Below are positions 53,206-61,295 of a stretch of DNA of 64,000 bases, piece by piece (positions within the stretch are counted from its first letter, which is position 1; each line of letters opens with the position of its first letter). The stretch comes from Aquibium oceanicum (GTDB lineage Bacteria > Pseudomonadota > Alphaproteobacteria > Rhizobiales > Rhizobiaceae): the NCBI RefSeq assembly GCF_001889605.1, contig NZ_CP018171.1:1882501-1946500 (forward strand). The letters run 5' to 3'. Position numbers and translations under genes: made by a program. Below the pieces are notes generated by a model. That model ran no database searches. It had not been told where the DNA came from and worked only from the letters and a program-made list of their open reading frames with translations.

Positions 53206-53979
53206 TCAGGTGGCGGAGTAGTCCGCCTTGCGCTTTTCCACGAACGCGGTCTGCGCCTCGCGCGTCGCCGCACTGGTGGAGAGCGCATGGGTGATCGTCT
53301 GCTCGTAGCGATAGGCGTCGCGCATCGGCATCTGCTCCACCGCCTGGAAACCTCGCTTGATCTCCCTCACGACGTAGGGGCTCTTGGCCGCGATTTCACG
53401 CGCGATCGTCATCGCCTCCTCCATCAGCTTGTCGCCGGGGACGCAGGCGCTGATGATTCCCAGCCGGGCGAGTTCCGCCGCCGAGATTCGCCGTCCGGTG
53501 AAGTAGAGCAGGCGCCCCCAGGAGCGGCCCATATGCTCCATCATCATCTTGCCGCCGCCGGCCAGCCCCACGTCGATCTCCGGCATGGTGAACCATGCGT
53601 CTTCGGACGCGATCATGATGTCGCTGTAGAGCATGGTGACGAAGCCGGCGCCGATCGCCGGTCCGTTGACGGCGCAGATCACGGGCTTGGTGCAGTCGGA
53701 GATCGCATAGAAGCATTCGCGCGTCACGCGGTTGTGGCTAATGTAGTCGCCCGGCTGCTTCACCATGGTGCGCCGCTCCTTGATGTCGGCGCCGGCGCAG
53801 AAGGTCTTGCCATCGGCGGTCAGGACCACGACCCGCACGTCGTCGCGGTCGGACAGGGCGTCGAACGTTTGGATAATCTCCTCGCGCATGCGGCGGTTCT
53901 GGGCGTTGACGGGCGCGCGCGCGAGCGTCACGACGGCGATACCGTCCGTCACCTCGAGCCGGAGGGTTTCAAGTTCCAT
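53206..53979 (-). CDS. Enoyl-CoA hydratase/isomerase-like protein
   Basis: This 257-aa crotonase-fold protein has the oxyanion and CoA-binding stretch FCAGADIKERR and the block AVNGPAIGAGFVTMLYSDIM followed by FTMPEIDVGLAGGGKMMMEH. In canonical enoyl-CoA hydratase the first catalytic Glu sits in GGGCELAMMCD; here the equivalent position (about 114) is Val, whereas the second Glu (PEI) remains. It may be an isomerase, lyase or hydrolase rather than a normal hydratase. It follows LivF by 14 bases in the operon. Confidence 0.8.
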   Translation of the reverse strand: MELETLRLEVTDGIAVVTLARAPVNAQNRRMREEIIQTFDALSDRDDVRVVVLTADGKTFCAGADIKERRTMVKQPGDYISHNRVTRECFYAISDCTKPVICAVNGPAIGAGFVTMLYSDIMIASEDAWFTMPEIDVGLAGGGKMMMEHMGRSWGRLLYFTGRRISAAELARLGIISACVPGDKLMEEAMTIAREIAAKSPYVVREIKRGFQAVEQMPMRDAYRYEQTITHALSTSAATREAQTAFVEKRKADYSAT

Positions 53980-53993
53980 GGTGCTGTCCTTCT

Positions 53994-54749
53994 TCAGTGA
54001 GCGTTCGCGCCACCGCCAAGGTAGCGGCGTGAAAGGGAATCGCGATCGAGAAGCTTTTGGGATTCGCCCTCGCTGACGATGCGGCCGTTTTCCAGCACGT
54101 ATCCATAGGCGGCGTGGCGAAGTGCCAGCGTGACGTTCTGCTCCACCACGAGGATGGACAGCTTGCGGTCGTTGCTGATCTTGTCGAGGATCGTGAAGAT
54201 ATCCGCCGCAATCTTCGGCGCGAGACCCAGCGAGGCCTCGTCGACCATCAACAGTTCGGGCTGCGCAAACAGCGCGCGGCCGATCGCGAGCATCTGCTGC
54301 TCGCCGCCGGAGAGATATCCGGCCTGCGATTTCGCGCGCTCCTTGAGCGCCGGGAAATAGTGGAACACCTCTTCGTAGACGCGGCGCGCCAGCGCCGGGC
54401 CGCGCTTGCCGCGCGCGAACAGCGACGCCTCGAGGTTTTCCTCGACCGTCATCGTCGGAAAGACGAAGCGGCCTTCGCGCACGTGCAGGATGCCGCGCCG
54501 CGCGAGCTGGTAGGAGGGTATCGCGGCGATGTCCTCGCCGCGATACTTGATCGTTCCCTCTGCGATCCGACCGTTTTCGAAGCGCAGCAGGCCGGAGATC
54601 GCCTTCAGGGTCGTCGACTTGCCGGCGCCGTTGGCGCCGAGCAGGGCGACGAAGCCGCCGTCCGGGACGGTGATCGAAACGCCGTCCAGCGCCTCGATCG
54701 CCTGCCCGTAGAGCACCTTCAGACCGGATATCTCCAGCGCTGCAACCAT
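53994..54749 (-). CDS. livF: Branched-chain-type ABC transporter ATP-binding protein LivF
   Basis: This 251-aa ATPase has Walker A GANGAGKSTTLKAISGLL, the Liv signature (YLSGGEQQMLAIGRALFAQP), Walker B (LLMVDEASLGLAPKIAADIF) and the H-loop region (LSILVVEQNVTLALRHAAYG). It pairs with LivG (57910-58683) to power the importer. It is the fifth gene of the eight-gene operon, 4 bases after the binding-protein gene. The DNA-level order G-H-M-K-F is unusual only in that the binding protein lies between the permeases and LivF. Confidence 0.93.
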   Translation of the reverse strand: MVAALEISGLKVLYGQAIEALDGVSITVPDGGFVALLGANGAGKSTTLKAISGLLRFENGRIAEGTIKYRGEDIAAIPSYQLARRGILHVREGRFVFPTMTVEENLEASLFARGKRGPALARRVYEEVFHYFPALKERAKSQAGYLSGGEQQMLAIGRALFAQPELLMVDEASLGLAPKIAADIFTILDKISNDRKLSILVVEQNVTLALRHAAYGYVLENGRIVSEGESQKLLDRDSLSRRYLGGGANAH

Positions 54750-54753
54750 CGGA

Positions 54754-55953
54754 CTACTCGATCTTGCCCCAGGGGGTTTCTTCGGTGACGGTCAGCTTCC
54801 CGTCTTCGATGTTGTAGCGATAGAGAACACCGTAGGGGATACGGTTCTTCTCGAACGCGATGGGCGTGCCGAAGACGCCGTCGCCGCCGAAGTCCTTGAT
54901 GGCGGACATCTCGGCGATGAGGTTCGGGCCGTTCAGTTCGACGCCCTTGTCGATAGCCGATCCGATCGCCTCGCGCAGCAGCAGCGCCGCGGCCCAGCTC
55001 TGCATGTAGCCGATATTGGCGTAGCCGGTGTAAGGCTTGTCGGTCCAGGTCTTCAGGTACTCCTCGATGGTGTTGATCATCGGGGTGTCCGTCTGGTCGA
55101 TCAGGAGATTGACCGTCACCGTGCCGAGATAGCCGTCGGCGGCCTCGCCCACGGTCGAGACCACGTCCGGGTGCGACCCGAAGATGGTGCCCATCATCTG
55201 CGCTTCGACGCCGTAGTCGCGCAGGAGCTTGACGATCTCGGGCCAGACGTTGGCCGCGTAGCCGTGGAAGATCACGTAGTCGGGATCGGCCTGGCGCACC
55301 TTGATCGCATGCGCGGTCACGTCGACCTCGACGAACTTCGTCTCCTGCTCGAGGACGATGTCGATGCCCATCTCCTCGGCGTACTTGCGGGCGTTCTCCA
55401 GCGGATCGCGGCCGAACTCGGAGGCCGAGTAGACGATCGCCACCTTGTTCCCGGCATCCTTGCTCTTGATGTAGTTGAAGAGCTGCTTCACCTGGTCGGA
55501 ATAATTCGACCCGACGAGGAAGTGCAGCGGGTACTTGTCGGTCTCGACGAGGTCGGACGCCGCGCCCGTGGAGGACATCAGCACCTTGTAGGTCTCGTTG
55601 TTCTCGGGCGAGATCGCGCGCACGAAGGGCGTGCCGTCACCGCCGGAGAACACGATGTCGCCACCGGCAACCGCCTTCTTGAAGCCGGCGACGCCGAGCT
55701 CGACCTTGTACTCGTCGTCGTAGAACTCGATGTCGATGTTGCGGCCCTTGATGCCGCCGTCCTTGTTGATCCAGTCGACGGCATGCTGCCAGCCGACCTG
55801 CTGTGCCTGGCCGGTCACCGCCAGCGGTCCGGTCAGCGGCAGCGGAACCCAGAACTTGAGGTCTTCTTCCTGTGCCTGGACCATTCCGGCGGTGCCCGCG
55901 AGCATCGCCGCGCCCGCCAGGGCGAGGACCTGTCTTCTTATGAGTCTCATCAT
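54754..55953 (-). CDS. Branched-chain-type ABC transporter substrate-binding protein (LivK-like)
   Basis: This 399-aa periplasmic protein has a signal peptide (MMRLIRRQVLALAGAAMLAG, cleavage after VQA). Blocks include FWVPLPLTGPLAVTGQAQQV, NIDIEFYDDEYKVELGVAGF and DPDYVIFHGYAANVWPEIVK, typical of Peripla_BP_6/Leu-Ile-Val binding proteins. Members of this family bind amino acids, but also urea, aromatic acids and other organic solutes, so the substrate is not assigned. The RBS AGGAGG just precedes the ATG. Confidence 0.92.
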   Translation of the reverse strand: MMRLIRRQVLALAGAAMLAGTAGMVQAQEEDLKFWVPLPLTGPLAVTGQAQQVGWQHAVDWINKDGGIKGRNIDIEFYDDEYKVELGVAGFKKAVAGGDIVFSGGDGTPFVRAISPENNETYKVLMSSTGAASDLVETDKYPLHFLVGSNYSDQVKQLFNYIKSKDAGNKVAIVYSASEFGRDPLENARKYAEEMGIDIVLEQETKFVEVDVTAHAIKVRQADPDYVIFHGYAANVWPEIVKLLRDYGVEAQMMGTIFGSHPDVVSTVGEAADGYLGTVTVNLLIDQTDTPMINTIEEYLKTWTDKPYTGYANIGYMQSWAAALLLREAIGSAIDKGVELNGPNLIAEMSAIKDFGGDGVFGTPIAFEKNRIPYGVLYRYNIEDGKLTVTEETPWGKIE

Positions 55954-55990
55954 GTCATGCTCCTCCTGTTTCGTTGTCGTTTTCGGACTT

Positions 55991-57034
55991 CTAGTGCTCC
56001 TGCCGCGCCTCGACGTTCTCGGAACGGCCGAGCGCGCGGTCGACGAAGCCCACAAGGCCGCGCGGCTCGAAGATAAGGAATAGGACGATCAGCGATCCGA
56101 AGATGATCTCGCGCAGCGGCGACAGCAGGCTGGCCAGGTCGGCGCCTTCGATGCTGACCAGCGCGATGATCTCGCGCAGGAATTCCGGCATGAGCGTCAT
56201 GAAAAGCGCGCCCAGGATCGAACCCAGGATCGATCCGCGACCACCCACGACGACCGCGGCGAGGAAGAACACCGACGATACCAGAGTGAACTGATCCGGG
56301 TTGACGATACGCAGGAAGGCGGCAAGCAATGCTCCGGCGATGCCGGCATAGGCGGCACCGATCCCGAATGCGATGAGTTTGGTCGACACGACGTTGATGC
56401 CAAGCACCTGTGCGGCATAGTCCTTCTCGCGCACGGCGATGAAGGAGCGGCCGATGCGTGTGCGGAACAGGTTGCGCGCCGCAAGCGTGGCGATCAGCGC
56501 CACGAAGGCAACCACGTAGTAGAAGCCCGTGTCGCCGAAGCCGAACACGTCGATCTTTGGCAGCGACAGGCCGCGGTCGCCACCGGTCACCGACGTCCAC
56601 TGCTGGAATACGAAATAGAGGGAATACTGCGCCGCCAGCGTGGCGATGGCGAGATAGACGCCCTTGATGCGAAGGGCGGGGATACCGAACACCAGCCCGA
56701 TGGCGAACGCCGCGACCGCTCCGACCACGAGGTTGACCGCCAGCGGCGTCCCCAGATGCAGCCACATCAGCGCGCTGGCGTAGGCTCCGACCCCCAGGAA
56801 GGCGGAATGCCCGATCGAAAGCAGCCCGGCATAGCCGACCGTGATGTTCAGGCCCACTGTCGCGATGACGTTGATGGCGATCAGACATGCCATGTAGACG
56901 GCATAGATCGATCCCCAGATCGGGACCGAGATCATGACGAGCACGAGCAGGATCCACGAGATCGTCTCGATCCGCGGGCTGAGCGGCTTGTTGCCGGAGG
57001 CGGACGCGGGGAGGGATTGGGTCGGAGCGGTCAT
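55991..57034 (-). CDS. livM: Branched-chain-type ABC transporter permease LivM
   Basis: This 347-aa permease has about nine hydrophobic helices and LivM family blocks VGLNITVGYAGLLSIGHSAF, GIPALRIKGVYLAIATLAAQ, and GGRGSILGSILGALFMTLMP with a typical EAA-type loop. It overlaps LivH by 4 bases (stop of livH at 57031 and start of livM at 57034). It forms the membrane channel with LivH and is preceded by the ATPase LivG in the operon. Confidence 0.92.
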   Translation of the reverse strand: MTAPTQSLPASASGNKPLSPRIETISWILLVLVMISVPIWGSIYAVYMACLIAINVIATVGLNITVGYAGLLSIGHSAFLGVGAYASALMWLHLGTPLAVNLVVGAVAAFAIGLVFGIPALRIKGVYLAIATLAAQYSLYFVFQQWTSVTGGDRGLSLPKIDVFGFGDTGFYYVVAFVALIATLAARNLFRTRIGRSFIAVREKDYAAQVLGINVVSTKLIAFGIGAAYAGIAGALLAAFLRIVNPDQFTLVSSVFFLAAVVVGGRGSILGSILGALFMTLMPEFLREIIALVSIEGADLASLLSPLREIIFGSLIVLFLIFEPRGLVGFVDRALGRSENVEARQEH

Positions 57035-57903
57035 ATGCGTTCCACCCTTTGCTCGCCGAACAATCCGTACGGCTTCACGATCATGACGACGAGCACCACG
57101 AGATAGGGGATGAAGCTCTGCCAGGCGGCGCCGAGGTAGGCACCGACAATCGTCTCCATCCAGCCGACGAAAAGGCCCGCGATGATGACGCCGCCGATAC
57201 TGGTCATTCCCGCCAGCATGACGACGGCCAGCACGTTCAGCGCGACGAGGCCGAGCTGCGGAGTGACGCCGTTGACTGAGGCGGTGATGATGCCGGAGGC
57301 AGCCGTAAGCAGCCCCGCCAGCGCCCAGGCGAGCAGAAACACCGCGCGGATGTTGATGCCCAGGCTTTCGGCCGTGATCTGGTCGGTCGAGGTGGCGCGG
57401 ATCGCCGTGCCGGCGCGCGAAAACTTGTAATAGATCATGAACAGGGCAGCGATCACGCCCGCGGTCACGAAGCCCCAGGCAAGCTTGCCGGGCACCAGGA
57501 TGTCGCCGAGGAAGATCGGCTTGCGCGGCAGGGTCTCGGGGAGCTGGCGAACGTTCGGACCCCAGATAAGCCCGGCGAAGCCACGCAGGATCGATCCGAC
57601 ACCGAACGTCACCATGACCAGAATGATGTGGGGCCGTCCGATCAGCGGCCGCAGCATCACCCGCTCGATGACGATGGCGAGGAGCGCGGCTGAAGCCAGC
57701 CCCATGCCCAGGCCGACGATCCAGCCGAATCCGAGCTGCGTGTCGAACAGGTAGAAGAAATAGGTGCCGAGCATCATCATCTCGCCGGTCGCGAAGTTGA
57801 AGATGTTCGTCGCCTTGTAGACGATCACGAAGGACAGCGCTGCCAGGACGTAGATGCCGCCGGACGCCAGGCCTATCAGGCTGAATTCGAGGAAGAGGGC
57901 CAT
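57031..57903 (-). CDS. livH: Branched-chain-type ABC transporter permease LivH
   Basis: This 290-aa permease has about eight helices and LivH family features LIGLASGGIYVLAALSFVIV, TNIFNFATGEMMMLGTYFFY, RPLIGRPHIILVMVTFGVGS and MTSIGGVIIAGLFVGWMETI. It follows LivG by 6 bases. Together with LivM it forms the transmembrane pore. Confidence 0.92.
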   Translation of the reverse strand: MALFLEFSLIGLASGGIYVLAALSFVIVYKATNIFNFATGEMMMLGTYFFYLFDTQLGFGWIVGLGMGLASAALLAIVIERVMLRPLIGRPHIILVMVTFGVGSILRGFAGLIWGPNVRQLPETLPRKPIFLGDILVPGKLAWGFVTAGVIAALFMIYYKFSRAGTAIRATSTDQITAESLGINIRAVFLLAWALAGLLTAASGIITASVNGVTPQLGLVALNVLAVVMLAGMTSIGGVIIAGLFVGWMETIVGAYLGAAWQSFIPYLVVLVVMIVKPYGLFGEQRVERI

Positions 57904-57909
57904 CGCTCT

Positions 57910-58683
57910 CTAGGCCTCCGCGCCGAGATAGGCTTCGATGACCGCCGGGTTGGCCTGCACCTCCGCCGGAGCGCCGGCTGCGATCACCTCGCCGAAGTTC
58001 AGCACCACCACCTGGTCGGACATGCCCATGATCGATTCCATGTCGTGGTCGATGAGCAGCACTGTCACGCCGCGTTCGTCCACGACCTTTCGGATTTGCG
58101 CCGCCATGGTTGCCTTCTCCGTCGTCGGCAGCCCCGCGAATGGCTCGTCCAGCATCAGGAGACGCGGTGCGGAGATGAGGGCGCGGGCGAGCTCGATTCG
58201 CTTCTGGGTTCCGTAGGGAAGCCCGGAGACCGAGCTGTCGCGGCTGTCTTCCAATCCGAGCAATTCGATGACCGTTTCGTCCATCCGTTGCTCCAGCTCG
58301 CGTTCCTCGCGAGCGGCGGGTCCCAGATAGAGCCCGGCCGTGAACAGCCCGGTGCGCAGCTGCGCATGCGCGCCGAGCTTGATGTTTTCGGCCACCGTCA
58401 TGCCCGGAAACAGCGCGATGTTCTGAAAGGTGCGCGAGATGCCGTTTGCAGAGCGGGTGTGGGCCGGCTGCGACAGGAGGTCGGCTCCGGCGAACGTGAC
58501 GCTGCCGGAATTCGCCTTGTAGAACCCGGAGATGACGTTGAAGAGCGTCGTCTTGCCCGCACCGTTCGGGCCGATCACCGCGGTGATCTTCCGCTCGGGT
58601 ACGCTGAGAGACACGTCGGAGAGCGCCCGGATCCCGCCGAACGTCACATCGACACCGCTCACGTCCAGAATGTCGGAAGTCAT
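57910..58683 (-). CDS. livG: Branched-chain-type ABC transporter ATP-binding protein LivG
   Basis: This 257-aa ATPase has Walker A IGPNGAGKTTLFNVISGFYK, the family insert (GISRTFQNIALFPGMTVAEN), a signature region SGLPYGTQKRIELARALISA and Walker B LLMLDEPFAGLPTTEKATMA. The ATG at 58683 is chosen, because the longer frame adds an unrelated 54-residue lead. It is the first gene of the operon; its upstream region is shared with the divergent MBL gene. Confidence 0.92.
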   Translation of the reverse strand: MTSDILDVSGVDVTFGGIRALSDVSLSVPERKITAVIGPNGAGKTTLFNVISGFYKANSGSVTFAGADLLSQPAHTRSANGISRTFQNIALFPGMTVAENIKLGAHAQLRTGLFTAGLYLGPAAREERELEQRMDETVIELLGLEDSRDSSVSGLPYGTQKRIELARALISAPRLLMLDEPFAGLPTTEKATMAAQIRKVVDERGVTVLLIDHDMESIMGMSDQVVVLNFGEVIAAGAPAEVQANPAVIEAYLGAEA

Positions 58684-58852
58684 TCCACCCTGTCTGCCTG
58701 TCGCCCGGCCTGCGCCGCGATAAGATCGGCCAGGCCGATCGATATCGAGTTTGACGATGCCGGCATCCTCCCTTGGGCCGTCACCGACCCGGTCGATGTC
58801 GACATTATCGAAGGCGACGAATACGGATAACCGGCGGGTCTGCAAACCATCG

Positions 58853-58867
58853 TTGCAAAATATGCAA
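58853..58867. promoter_or_regulatory. TTGCA-N5-TGCAA inverted repeat with further TGCAAA repeats
   Basis: Between the divergent livG and MBL genes the sequence TTGCAAAATATGCAA is an inverted repeat with perfect 5-base arms. TGCAAA occurs four times in the 75 bases around it (about 58841, 58854, 58863, 58904). A regulator site is likely, but no regulator gene lies beside it. Confidence 0.45.
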
Positions 58868-58920
58868 ACTGCGACCCGAATACGGGCGTTATATTGCCAG
58901 CAGATGCAAAAGGAGGATGC

Positions 58921-59799
58921 ATGTTAGAGATCGGCGATTTCAGGATTTCGCGCGTCGAGGAGGTGGTGCTGGACGAGCCGGTCGATCTCTTCGCCGGACT
59001 GGACGAAACCATCATCGCGCAGAACCGCGAATGGATGGAGCCGCACTACTATAACGGCGAGCGCAACGTCCTCCAGTCGATGATCCATGTCTGGATCCTG
59101 CGCCGGGGCGACCGCACCATCATCATCGACACCGGAGGCGGCGACGATCGCGACCGTCCGCTGTCGCCCCGCTTCCACATGCAGAAGCGTCATCTGGACC
59201 GCGGCCTGATCGCGGCCGGCGTCGATCCGGAAGCGGTGGACACCGTTTTCCTGACCCATCTCCACGTCGACCATGTCGGCTGGAACACGAAGCGCGAGGG
59301 CGACCGTTGGGTCCCGATGTTCCCGAATGCCCGCTACATCATGTCGGCGAAGGAACTCGAAGCCCGCGATCCCGAGCGTGGCGCCGCCTCGAAGCCGCCG
59401 GCGTCCTGGAACACCTATCTGGATACGGTCAAGCCGGTGCTCGACGCCGGGCTCGTCGACGTCGTCGAGGGCACCGAAAGCCTGGGCGACGGCCTCGACA
59501 TGGTTCCCATTCCGGGCCACGCACCGGGGATGACCGGCCTGCGCGTTCGGTCGAAGGGACAGGAAGCCTTCTTCATCACCGACGTGATGCACCAGCCGAT
59601 CCAGATCCTGTATCCGGAGTGGAACAGCAAATACTGCGAGAACCAGGACATGGCCCGCGAGACCCGCGCCAAGGTGCTGAAGCACGCGGCCGACGAGGGC
59701 GCGTTGCTCTTGCCGTCGCATTTCGGCAGGCCGTTCGGCGGCTACGCGCGTCGCGACGGCGGCGGCTATCGCTTCGAGCCCGCTCCGGACGTGATGTGA
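58921..59799 (+). CDS. Metallo-beta-lactamase-fold hydrolase (lactonase-like)
   Basis: This 292-aa protein has the metal motif TVFLTHLHVDHVGWNTKREG (HxHxDH), further His in PIPGHAPGMTGLRVRSKG and the terminal SHFGRPFGGYARR. The pattern is that of N-acyl-homoserine-lactonase (AttM/AiiA-like) or related lactonases, but with no evidence for quorum-signal specificity. RBS AGGAGG lies 3 bases before the ATG (58921). It is divergent from the Liv operon and coupled to the hydrolase gene downstream by TGATG. Confidence 0.85.
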   Translation: MLEIGDFRISRVEEVVLDEPVDLFAGLDETIIAQNREWMEPHYYNGERNVLQSMIHVWILRRGDRTIIIDTGGGDDRDRPLSPRFHMQKRHLDRGLIAAGVDPEAVDTVFLTHLHVDHVGWNTKREGDRWVPMFPNARYIMSAKELEARDPERGAASKPPASWNTYLDTVKPVLDAGLVDVVEGTESLGDGLDMVPIPGHAPGMTGLRVRSKGQEAFFITDVMHQPIQILYPEWNSKYCENQDMARETRAKVLKHAADEGALLLPSHFGRPFGGYARRDGGGYRFEPAPDVM

Positions 59800-60575
59800 T
59801 GTCAAATCCTGTCGAACTGAAGGTCGAGACGCACGGGCGTCCCGACGCCCCCGCGCTCCTACTGGTCCATGCGCTCGGCACCGATGGCCGCTTCTGGGAC
59901 GAGGCGGTAGCGGATCTTTCGAAGGACTTCCGCTGCATCGTGCCCGACCTCCAGGCGTCGGGCCGCATGCCCAATCCACCTCAGCCGGTGACCGCACAGA
60001 AGCACGCGGCCGATCTGATCGCGTTGCTGGACAGGCTCGGCATCGAGCGTGCCATTTTCGCGGGTTGCGCCATCGGCGGCATGGTGGCCGCCGTCGCGGC
60101 AGCCTCAGCTCCCGACCGCTGCGCCGGACTGGTCATGACCAATCCGGGCGTACGCAACGCCGACGCGGTGAAGGACATGCTGCGCGCGCGCGTCGGCGAG
60201 GTTCGCGCGAAAGGCATGCAGGTTCTGCTGCCGGCAGCCGCGGAAAAGACCTTCCAGGGCATGCCGCACGACGCCCGCTTCGAGCGTTACCTCGAACGCT
60301 ACGCCGCGCAGGACCCGGAAGCCTATGCGCTGTCGGTGCTGGGATTCCTCGACATCGACATCCGGCCGATCCTGCCCGGTATCGCCTGCCCGGTCCTGCT
60401 CATCCCGGGTGGCCAGGACGTGCTGATGCCGGCCGACAGCGCCGAGGTGATCTCCTCGCTCGTGCCGCAGGCCGAGGTGGTGCGCTTCGAGGAGGTGGCC
60501 CATTTCATCCCGTTCCAGGCGCCGGAACGCTTCGTCGCCGAACTGCGGCGGTTCGCGGCGAAACTGGCGGCTTGA
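59799..60575 (+). CDS. Alpha/beta hydrolase (PcaD-like fold) with Ala at the nucleophile position
   Basis: This 258-aa protein has the fold of 3-oxoadipate enol-lactonase (PcaD) and related hydrolases: LLLVHALGTDGRFWDEAVAD, VLLIPGGQDVLMPADSAEVI and a histidine in FEEVAHFIPFQAPERF. The nucleophile elbow reads IFAGCAIGGMVAAVA, so where GxSxGG is expected there is G-C-A-I-G-G. Ala replaces the Ser (codon 60069-60071), while the acid and His are present. It may be inactive as an esterase, or use the neighbouring Cys. It starts at 59799, overlapping the MBL stop. Confidence 0.82.
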   Translation: MSNPVELKVETHGRPDAPALLLVHALGTDGRFWDEAVADLSKDFRCIVPDLQASGRMPNPPQPVTAQKHAADLIALLDRLGIERAIFAGCAIGGMVAAVAAASAPDRCAGLVMTNPGVRNADAVKDMLRARVGEVRAKGMQVLLPAAAEKTFQGMPHDARFERYLERYAAQDPEAYALSVLGFLDIDIRPILPGIACPVLLIPGGQDVLMPADSAEVISSLVPQAEVVRFEEVAHFIPFQAPERFVAELRRFAAKLAA

Positions 60576-60642
60576 GCCTCGAGGCGGTTGAGCCGAAGCC
60601 CGGCGTGGGCTCTTCGGCCGTCCGCCGAGACATTCGGCCGGT

Positions 60643-61176
60643 CTACGCCGGTACGTAGGTCAGCCGAATCACGTCGGGGCCGATACGTTCGCTGGACGTG
60701 AGGCGTAACCGGGGTCGTGCCCTGGCGAAGTAAGGCTTGCCGCTGCCGAGAACGACCGGGTGAATGTACAGGCGATACTCGTCCACGAGGCCGAGGTCGG
60801 TCAGGCTTGCCGCCAACTCCGGTCCGGAAACTTCCATCTCTCCATCGAGCTGGCGTTTCAGCTCACGGACCTTCGCTTCGACGTCACCCGCGACAAGAGT
60901 GGCGTTCGGACCGACCGATTCCAGGGAGCGTGACACGACCCACTTCGGCTGGTTGCGCCAGACCCTCGCATAGGCGCGCTCTGCTTCTTCCCACTCGGGA
61001 CGATCTTCGTCCCAATACCGCATCACCTCGTACATGCGCCGTCCATACAAGGTGCCGGCCATGCTGCCCACGTCGTCGATGAAATGACGAAAAAGCACGG
61101 GATCGGGGGCGAAGGCCATGTGATCGACGTAGCCGTCCAGCGACACGTTCAATGCGTAAATGAGCCTCGCCACCAT
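60643..61176 (-). CDS. Dihydrofolate-reductase-like (RibD C-terminal) family protein
   Basis: This 177-aa protein begins MVARLIYALNVSLDGYVDHM and contains TLYGRRMYEVMRYWDEDRPE and YIHPVVLGSGKPYFARARPR, the main blocks of the RibD-C/DHFR-like domain (COG0262). Members reduce small substrates with NADPH or bind them; function is generally uncharacterised. RBS GGAGAAAA lies upstream. It stands alone, 119 bases from the LysR gene and on the same strand. Confidence 0.85.
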   Translation of the reverse strand: MVARLIYALNVSLDGYVDHMAFAPDPVLFRHFIDDVGSMAGTLYGRRMYEVMRYWDEDRPEWEEAERAYARVWRNQPKWVVSRSLESVGPNATLVAGDVEAKVRELKRQLDGEMEVSGPELAASLTDLGLVDEYRLYIHPVVLGSGKPYFARARPRLRLTSSERIGPDVIRLTYVPA

Positions 61177-61295
61177 ATGGATTTTCTCCTCGCCGGCCTA
61201 CGGGCACCAGGAGGGTAGGTGGAAACGGCGGTGGCCACAATCCGGCCCCTGCCTACGGTCAACGCCGCGGGGCAACGATCAACAAGCCCCTGGGG

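Noticed and set aside
58921-59799. Quorum-quenching lactonase identity for the MBL gene
   Set aside because: The HxHxDH fold is shared by many hydrolases; no LuxI/LuxR genes are nearby, and the context is catabolic.
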